Below are positions 23,901-34,269 of a stretch of DNA of 64,000 bases, in pieces; within the stretch, counting starts at the first letter, position 1; every line of letters starts with the position of its first letter. The stretch is from Lasiosphaeria ovina (Eukaryota; Ascomycota; Sordariomycetes; Sordariales; Lasiosphaeriaceae), in contig JAULSN010000010.1 of NCBI GenBank assembly GCA_033439765.1, positions 1,426,001 to 1,490,000 of the forward strand, written 5' to 3'. The notes below the pieces were generated by a model. The model was not told where the DNA came from. It saw only the letters and a program-made list of their open reading frames with translations, and made no database searches. The translations under genes were made by a program, and so were the position numbers.

Positions 23901-25836
23901 TATAAAGAACGAAAAGCCAAAAATAAGCAGCCAGGATGATTCCATGGACATTGTGTCGAACACACAGCCAGCAACGGCATCAGGAGAAGACCGAATGACC
24001 GACGTAGCACGGAGAAATAGGCTCGGGAAGCTCGCTACCACAGTTCCAGATCAGGGAAACCAAGAGTATCGCGGGAACGCCCAACGCCATGTCGAGAGTG
24101 GTTCGGGAAGGGCGGGGTACATCAACATGGCATGTGACGGAGTTTGCCGCACATACACCCTTCCCAGCCAAAGGAGGAATGCTCGTGTTGTAGAGGGGTC
24201 GATGGGGGAAGCCGTCGGCGCCCACGATTACCCCGTATTGCAAGGTTGAGAGAGCAATCAGGTGCCCGGGACGATTCCGGGCGAACCGCTGCTACCGGGA
24301 CAGTTCGTAGAGTACATGTTCCCCACAGCCGCCGAGCACTGCAGACTTCGGCCCATCCATGCAATAGGACCCGAGCCAATCGAGGCAAGGGAGTCTCGAC
24401 GTAACAGAGGCCGACGGCGCACCCGTGCAACTACAAACGACGCGAGGGACACGAGCCGAAGCTCGGTCAAGGAAATATATCGGGGTTTTCTTAGCGGGTG
24501 AATGACGCCCGAGATCGTCCAGGGGTGGGGGAGAGTGGAGGAAGAGTAAAGCGCGGCCTAGAGAGAGCAAGGGAAGGAAACAAGAGGGGAAGCAGGAGAA
24601 ACAAGAGAGTGAAGCGCAGCGCCGCAATCTGGAGCCGTGACGCGGCCTGGGTCTTTTAGATTGCCTCCCGCGGATGTCCCGTCTGGCAAATCGCTGTTAC
24701 TTAAAAAAAGAAAGAGAGAAAGAAAAAAAAGACAAACGAGCAATGTGGAACTCGCCACGAAATGGCGTAACAGTTTAACAATATACACAGGTGGGGATCC
24801 AGATGGAACGGATACGGAATGATGACATTTTGGAACTTTGCGTGGTCAGGTGGTACAGCCCGATGCAGAGAAGGCCGTGTAAACATCTAGAAGGATGGGA
24901 AAGGAGGGTTGGCAGCATTGCCTCACTTTGGACAAACGCTAGGGCCTGTCTTGAAATGAAATACGATAGCTAATGACCTGACAAAGATCACACCGTAGCC
25001 ATTGTTTGAGTATTCTTCTATTCCGCTTATATATCGTGCCGTACTAGCCTAGCATTGGCGATCAAGTATATATGAGTATGACTGTGGTTTTGATTTCGCA
25101 AAGCTGGGCCTTCCCTGTCGCCGTCCTGTCCAGATCAAACCACCTGCTACTCCTGGCAACCGCAGTCCGAGGCGTGCAGGACACCAGGATACGTTTCCCC
25201 TTCCAGCTTGTCTTTGATATTATTATCTCTTGGCTACCTATCTCGCCCGTCTTCCTTTCCTTTGCATCCCGCTAATTAGTGAGTGCATCGTTTTATCGAC
25301 TACATGTCTCACAGTCTAATCAGGAATACCAGGATCCGGGTCTGTCCCGTCCTGCCTAGGTCCAGCTCTGCCCTGTCTTGTTCCATCATGCTTTGCCCTG
25401 CCACCACACCATAGCATCCGCGGGGGAAGGATGGGGGGGGGGCTGCACCACGACATACCATGCCATGACATTCCCCTACCACGCCTCGCTACGCCTGACA
25501 TCTCTCGTGAGATGCATCGTGGAGGCGTAGCCCGGTTCCACAATGCTACACCCCACTCAGTCTCACCACTATGTAGGTATGGAGAATTATAGCTGGGGGG
25601 AAAGGGAAATCGGGGTCGCCGCGTCCCACCATCTCTAATTATTAGGTATCTCCTCACCTTGGCCAGGCTGACGTACGTACCGTTGGAAGCGAGAGCAATC
25701 TAGAACGCGTGCGACGTGCTATACTCGCCGTCCCTTTTTCGTCCTTCCTGTCCCTCCTTTCCCTCTTCTCCAACACGCATTCCCCCCTCCCGACATATGG
25801 CATCGGGAAGAGCTTCTTGGCGCAGAGGTCCTTCGG

Positions 25837-25870
25837 GTCGCGGTCGCGGTCGCGGTCGCGGTCGCGGTCG
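25837..25870. repeat. GGTCGC hexamer microsatellite
   Basis: About five to six perfect GGTCGC units followed by GTCGTC. No gene model supported around it. Confidence 0.8.
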
Positions 25871-27520
25871 TCGTCGACACTTACTTTTGAATTCCGAGCG
25901 AGACGTGCCGGGCGGCTGGAAATACCCCCTCTCCAACCTTTCTTTTTAATCGATTGATTATCGGCCGTGGATAGAGTGCCGTGCTGGTGGTGGGTGCCTT
26001 CGGTTCCTGCTGGGGAGTCGAAACCGGCCTGAGGCAGTTCGGAGGGCGGCGCAGTGACTCGACTACGTCCCTGGCCGCGACAGCCAGGCTGGGAGCAATC
26101 CTGGTTAGGATCGAGTCCCTTGATGCGGAGGAGAGACATGTCTCGGCAGATGCGTTGATGGGTTAAGTAGAAATGTTATAGTCCGACGGGTTTGGGGGGA
26201 TTACAGCACCGATGAGGCGGTCGCGCTCGAGAGGGTCAACAGAGATGCGGTGAGACTAACAGATGCTCGCATGCACCGTGCCACGACAGCAGCTGGTCGG
26301 ACCAGACAAGCGGTCGGAACCAACCCGGGTGGTGCAAGGCACAGCCACCCAGCCTCAGTCACGGGTGCCTGTCTGGCACAACAGCCACCCCCAAAGCTGT
26401 TTGTCAAGTGTGAGTTGTTGGCACGGCCCGAGAGCCTCGCCGCTTTGTCTGTTGATTGGGTTATTTATATCTTGCTGAGTTCAAGTGAACACACCGGCAT
26501 AGTACAATGATGTTGAAGGCTAGTAATATCTATTAGTGTCGGATATATACTTGTAGGTATTAAAGTGTCTTTCGTTTCTTCCCTTCTGCTCATATATCCA
26601 CAAGCTATAAAGCCGGTGTGAGTCCAATCAACTAAGACTTTGTGCAGTGACTATAGTTCTTATTAATGAACGATAAAGCTGTCCCTAGAGGCTAGAAAAT
26701 GGCAGTTAGAGAGAAGATATATTCACTTGTTTATCAGTTAGTTATCTACTCACAGTCGATTACACCTACACATTAAACCGGATGCAATTCAAAGATCAGA
26801 ACCAATAGCTCATTAATGATGCATGCTGCCGAAGACAAAGTTGAGCAGCTTGACGGCACAGCCGAAATCACGAGACCGCCACACCCAAGAACTCTCTTTA
26901 CACCATATTAAATTAGGCTTTCGCCTAGGGCATCTACCAAATCCCTAGCTATATAAGATTCTCTCGTTTGCATCGCTATATCTAAGCTAGCGAAAGGCTA
27001 TGAGGATGGCCATGATGCACCCCTCAAGGGCCTGCTGATTGCTCTTTGCCCTCGGATACGCGTACTCTAGTTTGCCGATTCGGAACGATATCGCAGATAA
27101 ATGGATGACTGCCGACTGGGGCCTCCCAGAGAAGTGCTCTGTTGTACGTGATATTGTTATCGACTGCCAAGGCCTGACGCGATCCAAGCCATGATCAATG
27201 CATTAAAGCTGGGTCTGAGGTCGATGGCCTTTATGGGGGCGGGACGAATGACCTTGACTGCCACGATAATTATTGCAACTGGCTGAGAACCTGGTCCCCA
27301 AATGCGCATATTCTTTTGTTTGGCGACAACGTAGGAGAGCAGATGCTGACATCCAACACTGAGCCCCTCAAAATACAGGTCTTCGGGCTCGGCGCCTGGA
27401 AGAGTCGGAAGAAGCCGCTGGGCTGCATACGTGGCGCACATACTAGCCACCTGTGGCCTAGTTCAAGAAGACTCGAATGAACATACAATAGCAGGATAGC
27501 TAGGCTATCCCCCTCCATTT

Positions 27521-27577
27521 ATTCTTCCCAATACAAGCACTCTTTTGGTCACTTTCTAAGTGCCGATGTATGTGACA
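27521..27577. repeat. Degenerate dispersed repeat, copy 2
   Basis: Matches 5051-5108 in direct orientation, including an identical AATACAAGCACTCTTTTG core. Confidence 0.5.
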
Positions 27578-28424
27578 GCCTCAGTGACAGGAAGGACGGA
27601 GGTTGAGGCCAAAAGAAAGGGCTAGCCTCCCCAGTGCGTTATTCTGGAACGCCACCTCCCAAGGGGGGTTCAGCCAAGCTTGGCAGCTGCTTGGCCAACA
27701 AGCCTATCGTCCACAGTGAAAAAAAGATAAAGATCTTTAGCAGGCTATGGTGCAGGGGGTTTGACGAGTAAATGCTCAGCCTCAGAAACCTGGAATTATG
27801 GCTAGCACTGTGGGGATTACTCTCTGGGGCACAGGATAGGGCGGCTCTTTTCTTTAGCCCAAGCCTCCGTACCGGTCTAAAGATTGGCGATTGCCGAAGA
27901 AGCCCACCCGGCTGGCAGGGAGGTTAGAGTCGAGATACACGCAAGGAGCACAAGGCCACTGAGGACCTATCTCTGACAATGCTAGTGCGCACATCTGAAA
28001 AGACCTCAGGACCGGCCCCTTTGCTGACCATCTTGAGAAAAGTACCTTTAGATAAGGTGAAAATCGCTGCTCAGCTACCAAGGTCGGTCACGGGTGCGCC
28101 ACATCCTCGTATTCGTCTGTCGAAACGCCACAGCCCTTCTTACCTTCTTCCTGGTTGTTGTGATTGGGCACTGTCAAGCGTCTGGCTGCGAGGCACAGGA
28201 TGACACTGATAAGAAGGTGGCTGAGTCTTGAGGGTAAGGCTTTGTCAAATAGGTGGTGGCAGAACTCATTTAACTTATATTTCGACCCCGCCCATCCATG
28301 CCGAGCCCGGGAGCTTCACTCTCTGACTTGTCGATGGCCTGTTGCCAACGCACGACAATTACAGGTAAATCTAAATTAAGGTAACATTGGCTAAGTGGAT
28401 GTAGGATATCCTACTAGCGACACA

Positions 28425-29365
28425 ATGGCTTCAGAGACCTCTCTCATCTCCAGCTCAGATGACTCGCAGCCTGAGACTGTCACGTCACCAGCACCCAGCG
28501 AGCCTTCTCCGGATCCCACAAGCCCATTGCAAGAGTCTGGGGAAGCAATAGCAAGCCAGCTCAACGACGTTAATGACCACCGTGAGCGGATCATGGCCAA
28601 TTTCATGGCAATAATCAAGGAGCAGCAAACCTTTCTGGAAAAACAGCAGATCATGGCCCAGCAACAAAAGCAGCTCGATATCCAGGCGGCGAGAATAGCT
28701 GAACTGGAAGCTCGTATCCCAGTGGAAGAGCCTGATGTCTCCACACATCAAGTTGTAAGTCGACACTTGGCTACGAACCGCGTTTGAAATCCTAGAGAGA
28801 TTTGTGCTGATGAGCGGTCGCCTCAAAAATGCTAGGAAACCGCTCCGGATTCACATGCAGTGCGGAAAGCGAACTGGAAAGCCAAGCTGAGAAAGTCGAG
28901 AACACTACTCAAGATCATGAGCGAGGTCTCGATGGTGGTCATTGCTGTTCTCACACTGTACTACGCCATTCGCGGCATTCAGCTTGCAGATAGAGCGATT
29001 GGCCTTGCCGAGGAGGCCAACCAGCTCTCCAAGGAGGCCTATAAGCTAGCGGTCGAGGCACTGGACGTGCAAAAGATATGGTCCAAGACAACCTACGACG
29101 GCTTCATGGTCAGTACCTGGATGCAAGCGCAAACGTCGTGTCGAAACAATATCGTAAGTAAACACCCACGCCCACACCGCCGATCAATATATTCCACTTC
29201 CAGGCGTCCGGGGTGGGTGATTGCCTCCAGTTAGTTAACCTTGACCGCGCATTAATTAGACAAGCTTTCCAATCAGCAACGATACATTTCAACATTGGTC
29301 TGCATGGGCAAAAACTACCACAAATCAAAAGTGCACCTCGATGGAAAGTTGCACGTGTGAGTTGA
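28425..29365 (+). CDS. Single-pass membrane coiled-coil protein
   Basis: Three exons in phase 0: 28425-28754, 28836-29153 and 29204-29365, giving about 269 residues. Donors are GTAAGT in both introns. The N-terminal 60 residues are Ser/Pro/Glu-rich. Residues about 60-100 form a Gln-rich coiled coil (EQQTFLEKQQIMAQQQKQ). A basic segment precedes one transmembrane helix (about 141-158, MVVIAVLTLYYAI). A heptad-like helix follows (DRAIGLAEEANQLSKEAYK). I do not recognise a characterised family; similar small membrane proteins are common in Pezizomycotina. The stop follows CGT|GTGAGT, a good donor, so a further 3' exon is possible, for example the open segment at 29629-29939. Confidence 0.6.
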
Positions 29366-29550
29366 TCAATCCCACAGCCTATGTTGGAGAAAACTTGCTG
29401 TATCCTTATTATTCGCTGGTAAATGGGACTACTAAGCTTCCGTTTCCTTGGCCGGGTCAACAATGATTGACGTAGATAGTCTCGAGGTAAGATTTGTAGT
29501 AGGATTTTGCTTTCTTAATGTAGTTATAGTGAGGGTTTTCGATCTTCGTG

Positions 29551-30193
29551 GATAATTCTGGAGGCAGTCTATTCGAACAGTAACAACCCGTCTCTTCGGA
29601 CAGTAATGTGCAGAAAGTGACTTTGCAGCCAAGGCGCCAAGCCACAAGCCGAGCCAAAATTGGATTTTTACACCTAAAACTGCCGATTCTAATGCATGGC
29701 ACGCTCCTTCAGATGGTCTGCCCTGCACTAAGCCCGCAATTGAAGCTATCGCCAAATCTACTAAAACCTTCCACCTTCAACTATATTACCGTCCATATAT
29801 CTACTTCCCGGGCTTCATCCTGGGCGCAGTCTTCAGCGCCCACGGCGCGCAGGGCCCGAGGAGGCATTACAAAGGCTTCTACACGTGGTACAGGAACCCG
29901 TCGCACTACCAAGGCTTTGGCTATAGCTTTGAAACTTAAGAAAGCAGCGATCTTAAGGATACACAGCCTGCGCGGCCTACCCTATATGCGAATGATGTTA
30001 AATGTGGTGCGTATAGGGTATGTGGCTAATTGATCTGAAGTTGGTTGCGCTGGTTTCGTCCCAGGAATTAATGCTCTTCTTAGTGCGAAAAGTGTATTTT
30101 TTCATGGGCAGGTCCCAGCGCGCATGTGCCATTTTGTACAATTCTGTCCGGAAAGACGGTCGTTACTGTCCGAATAGACTGCCTCTAATTATG
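29551..30193. mobile_element. Inverted-repeat element of about 640 bases (MITE-like)
   Basis: The left arm (29551 to about 29609) and the reverse complement of the right arm (about 30140-30193) share GGCAGTCTATTCG and then ACAGTAAC.ACC.GTCT..CGGACAG, about 85 percent identical over roughly 55 bases. Differences include C/T and G/A transitions. No transposase is encoded. No target-site duplication is obvious. Confidence 0.55.
29629..29939 (+). other. Open exon-like segment inside the inverted-repeat element
   Basis: A 103-codon open frame begins straight after an acceptor-like TTTGCAG and ends at TAA 29937-29939. It contains a hydrophobic part (PYIYFPGFILGAVFSA) followed by an aromatic, basic tail ending YQGFGYSFET. 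It has no ATG, so it would need to be a 3' exon, perhaps of the membrane coiled-coil gene. The frame may instead be chance inside a mobile element. Confidence 0.3.
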
Positions 30194-31017
30194 ATGCACA
30201 AACTTGTTTGCTCGTATGGTGGCGCTATGCTGCAATGAACCGCCACTCCAGATGCTCCATGTAGCTTCAAAGTTTCCAGGGTGGTCATGGTTGTTGAAAA
30301 GCGGTAGCTCTAGACCGACTCGAAAGTGGAGTGGTATTGGTTCAAAGACGGAATCTCATCATAATTAATTACCTACCTAATTTGTCCGGTCTCAGGGTCG
30401 CCAAGCAGAGTCCTCAACCACAAAAAAGCCGGCAGTCGGTTGACACCGGCTGTCGGTCCGGTTTCCGCCCGGCACTCGGTCATTATGTGAACGAACACAT
30501 CACACTGCAGAACGCCAAGGAGTGATGGCGTGAGGCTTCTTTCAGACCCAGTCCATTGGACTGGGTCGGAACAGTGGCTGGCACAGCCGCACGCAGCCCG
30601 GTAACCCATGTACGAAAGCCATCCAGCACGTCGCCGTGCATTTGCCGCCCAAAAGTGAGGATTGAAGCCGACAATTGGACGCCTTCTCCACCTTTCCACG
30701 GAGATGCTCCCACGGAACGCCACGGAGAGCATTAAAGCTGACAGGTGGCGTGGTTTAGGTGGCAGGACTTGGCCGACCTGCTTCTGGATGCAATTCAGAC
30801 TCAATTGAGTCGAGGCAGTAGGCCGCACGCGTCAGCTTCTTTGGGTATCGGGCAAGGAAGCATCATGTCCCTTCCCAGGGGGCAGTGGGCCAAAGACTGA
30901 CCGACTCGCTTTGGGGACTTGAGCGCTGCCTATGTAAGAGCTTAGCAGCTCGCATCCCTCGACTGTTGATGATCAAGCAGCGCCTCACGTCAACCTCATT
31001 CACTTTGGTTTTCCCTG
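30194..31017. other. Intergenic
   Basis: Nothing supported. A 151-codon ORF on the minus strand (30373-30828) lacks coding character. Confidence 0.4.
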
Positions 31018-32285
31018 ACGCTCAAGCTCATCAACCTGCGACCTATCACCGTTGCCCTTGCCGGCCTTGCGCTGGTTGGCGGCAGTCTTGCTACCATTGC
31101 CGGCTGCTCGGCTGGCGCTGCAGACGCCTTCACCGGCGATACCTGCTGCCCTGCACCCGCACCACAGCGCCGCCGCCACCTCTGCTCTCGAACCGACACT
31201 TGCTCGGGTGGTAAGGCTCCTTGCTGCGACACCAAAGCCTCCGGCCCGCCTGTCGTCTCGAGCGGCGGAACGACCGATCTCCAATGCGGAAAGTACTTCG
31301 ACCCAGGCTCCGACCCTCAAGATGTCGCTGGCGGAGTCACGTACACTCTTGAGCTGTGCCCCGACCCCAGCACCTACGCCGGACAGACGTGCCTCCATGT
31401 CAAGCTCACCGCCGTCTCCCCCGTCACAAACATCCATCTCGCCATCCTCGATGGCAACGGCGACCCCTCCGCGCTCCCGAAAGGCCTTGGCAATTGGCCG
31501 CACAACAGTTACTGTTCGTATTCGGCTGGAGTCAATGTCGGCAACTGCTGGGTGCCCGTCTCGGCCGTGCTGGCCGTTTTGAACCCGCCATCGGACGGTC
31601 TCTGCAACCAGGACATCATCGTCGCTGCCGGAATCTCCATTGACGGAGCCACCTGCTTCAACCGTGGAACCCTGATCGGCGACCCCAATGCTCCTGGAGG
31701 TCGGTGGTTCTATACACCAGGGTCAGCTTCACGTGTCCCGACATCTGCACGCACTCGTGCTGCTGCCCGCCGCCGCCGCCGCCGCCGCAGTACCACTGGT
31801 GCGACATTGGCACCGTGTTCGGATACAAGCCCGACACGCCCAACTTCAACGGCAAACCCGTCGGCCCCGCCCTCGCCGCCACCACGTGCAAGCGATGGGG
31901 CTGGTACTTCAATGTTCCCTCGACCACGCTCACCACCGGCAGCGGACTCACCGGAACCGTGATTGTCGGAGCCGGCGGCAACGACGTCACCAAGGGCACA
32001 CCCGTCGGCGCTTTCTCGGCCAAGCTAAGTGGCACGTCGTTTACGTTCTCCTATTCCCTCGACACTGGCTTCGACCTGAGCGAGGTCCACGTCTACGCCT
32101 CGTGCAGCGCGCCGGGCAGCTACACGTATCCGGCATCGGCTCCATTGGACCTCTTGGCCACGACAGACACTTCGATTGCCAAGACTTTCACTGTCGGCAC
32201 GTGTGCCAACTACTACCTCATCTTCCACGCCAAGGTCAGCCAGAGCGTCCCCGTGGAGACGCCTTGTGGCACACCGGTCGGCTGA
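31018..32285 (+). pseudogene. Cys-rich secreted protein, start codon lost and frame broken
   Basis: A conserved-looking secreted protein of about 420 residues. The N-terminus is a clear signal peptide (PITVALAGLALVGGSLA). A Cys-rich region, two beta-rich segments and many spaced cysteines follow. No in-frame ATG exists between an upstream TGA and the signal peptide; ACG (31018-31020) stands where the start is expected. Near 31711-31720 two extra bases (AC) shift the frame. After this shift the sequence goes on with FTCPDICTHSCCCPPPPPPP and a second domain to TGA at 32285. A GCC/CCG run encodes the polyproline stretch. I do not recognise the family. Codon use is strongly GC3, like intact neighbours, so decay is recent. 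Confidence 0.6.
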
Positions 32286-32713
32286 GACCGTGATGCGGAC
32301 CCGTTACTTGGTCGAATAGTTTGTTATTTAGTCTAATTATAATACGAACTTTTTTATCTCCGCTTAAAATGAGAGTAAAAGAGTCTTAGAATACACAAGA
32401 CGTGTAGCAGCAGATACGATCTTGCCGCCTTGCGTAAGAGTAAAAGCAAAATTAAATTGATTGGCGGAAGGCGGTTTGCCCGCCATTGCTCGCTCGCATC
32501 CGCTACGACGTTCAATTCCTAGCAAGTCCTATAAACTAGTTCCGTATTTCGCTGTCTTCCCGTGTTTATGTGAAGTCCTCATAATCGAGTGGCAGACCCC
32601 GGCCTGAACAACCCTGGTAAAGTTACTATCTTTTGGCCTTAAAGAACTAGCTGGGAGCGAGGTAGTAACAAGAATAGCTTCATAGTGATAGCGATACGAA
32701 TGATGAGTTGCAC
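32286..32713. other. Intergenic
   Basis: AT-rich spacer between the convergent 3' ends of the secreted-protein pseudogene and the gasdermin-like gene. No feature seen. Confidence 0.5.
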
Positions 32714-33877
32714 CTAGGTAGCCACAATAGAATCTTCGTCATCTTCCCAGTCTGATGATGCGCATGCCTCTTCCACAGGAGTAGGAGGGGGGTTTCCGAA
32801 TACCTCCCGCTCAAGCTCAAAGACCAGATCCTCTCTCTCCTTGCTCTTGATCTGGCGAGTCTCGACGAGAGACCCCTCTGTGTTCGCACTCCTGAGCGGC
32901 GCCGGGTCGGAGAGCATCTGCATTTCAGGTCAGTCCTCCTGGAATTGTGAGATACGGTGCGTGGTTGCAAGAAAAGGCGAGCCTCACGTTGATGCCAAAC
33001 AGCCGCCGGATTTTGAAGATAAGCCCGCTGGCACAAACTACAACCTCGTCGTCCTCTGGGTTCTGTTTTGAAATTCCTGTCAGCGTGCGGTTTTATCATA
33101 CATCAGGTGCATTTACCAGCTTGTGGGGGCCCTCACCTTGGGAGAAAACTCCCTGCAGCCGCCAGCATCTGCTGCATCGGACCAACCACCGCCGACGCCC
33201 AGGTTCAAGACTCCATGGGCATCTACTGTGAGTCCAACCGAGAAGGCGCGGCTGCCTGACTCCCACACATTGAGCAGGCACTTCTTGGTGCTGTAGGTAT
33301 CCCTGATAATAGCCAGACCGTGCCTCTTGATATCCTCGCCTCTCGGGCTAGCCATGAGAGCATCGATGTTGTCGTACACCCAGCGTGAGAATGGGGACTC
33401 GTGGAGGAAGCTGCGGGAGCTGATGGGTTTTACAGTTATAAGGACCGCCCCGGCGTTCTCGCTGCCCTGGTATTTGTAGAACGCCTTACCCGTTGCGGCG
33501 CCCTCGGGCAATCTGCCGGAGTTTTCGCGGTAAGCAGCGATGTACGCACCTGTTGGTCCAACTTCAAGGAGAGAGAGAGAGCACACGCACCTGGCCATTA
33601 CCTCAGCAGTGATATCAGACTCGGTGACTGACGAGGAGTACAAGGGCGACCACCCCTCATCGAGGGTGGAGTCGTTCGCCAACAGCTCTTCCTGGGGCGG
33701 CTTGAAGCCCTTGGCCTTGAGGTCTTCGCTGTCGTCCAGCTGGGCAATGGGCTGCCACTTGGCGTTGCTGTCCCAGTAGCCAACCGAGCCAGGCCGCATC
33801 TCAGTCGTAGACGGAGGTCTGTAGAGGCAGCGGCCGTAGCCGAACTTGGCCATCAGTTTCGCATACGTCGCGTCCAT
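32714..33877 (-). CDS. Gasdermin-like pore-forming cell-death protein
   Basis: Probable fungal gasdermin homologue. Such proteins stay inactive until a protease removes a C-terminal piece, then insert in membranes and kill the cell. Three exons in phase: 33877-33137, 33062-32988 and 32917-32714, about 339 residues. The N-terminal part has the pattern I associate with fungal gasdermin-like proteins: FGYGRCLYRPPS, then PGSVGYWDSNAKW. The centre has AGAVLITV, then a block spaced like the gasdermin strand-helix-strand region (HESPFSRWV, then RHGLAIIRDTYSTKKC). After about residue 270 comes a tail that is acidic near its end (SSDWEDDEDSIVAT), a candidate removable inhibitory segment. A 39-base intron-like insert at 33601-33563 adds 13 residues. 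The gene diverges from a CHAT-protease gene 392 bases away. Family assignment rests on pattern and context, not a search. Confidence 0.68.
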
Positions 33878-34269
33878 TATGTCACGTGATCTGCGGCTGA
33901 ATCTTGTAGTTAAAGAGAGCGAGGAGGAGGAGAAAGTGGTTGCGGAGGGGGGGGGCAGTGCTGGGTCAGTAGGTGCAAGTCTGTCTAATTAATAATCCAA
34001 TCTAATACTAGAGAGGCTGAGCTGCGCGATTTGCGCGATCTCAGGCAGGCAATCATCCCCGCTTTTAGTTCCATCAGGCCACCGCCGATATGTTTTCCTA
34101 TCCATGATTGGGCGACACAGGCTCCACCTCAGCTCAGTGCCTCACCTGATTGAACGACATGCGTACGTGAGCTGAGCTGCGATCAACTAGATCTAGCGAT
34201 GGCTGCCCATGACATGCCCGCACACGCCCCACGCCCCACGCCGACCTCGTTGCGCAGTACTGCCCGTCG
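33878..34269. promoter_or_regulatory. Shared divergent promoter of the gasdermin-like and CHAT genes
   Basis: 392 bases between two divergent start codons, with AT-rich patches near 33985-34005 and a G run near 33949. Such a short shared region suits co-expression of an executioner and its protease. No specific factor site is claimed. A possible upstream ATG at 34199 is in another frame from the CHAT ORF. Confidence 0.5.

Larger units (their letters stand above)
20942..28424. other. Gene-poor 7.5-kb spacer
   Basis: The first 1.5 kb is GC-rich with long overlapping ORFs on both strands and is better read as a long leader/promoter of the zinc-finger gene. From about 22 to 26.5 kb there are only short ORFs, with a pure GGTCGC run near 25837-25870. 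From 26.5 to 28.3 kb the DNA turns AT-richer and contains copy 2 of a dispersed repeat at about 27521-27577. No tRNA or rRNA was recognised. Confidence 0.45.

Noticed and set aside
26987..27450. Overlapping minus ORFs of 66 and 97 codons
   Set aside because: Some order in the sequence but no domain, no splice join and AT-rich context; perhaps a worn repeat.
30373..30828. 151-codon minus ORF
   Set aside because: No coding bias or family resemblance.
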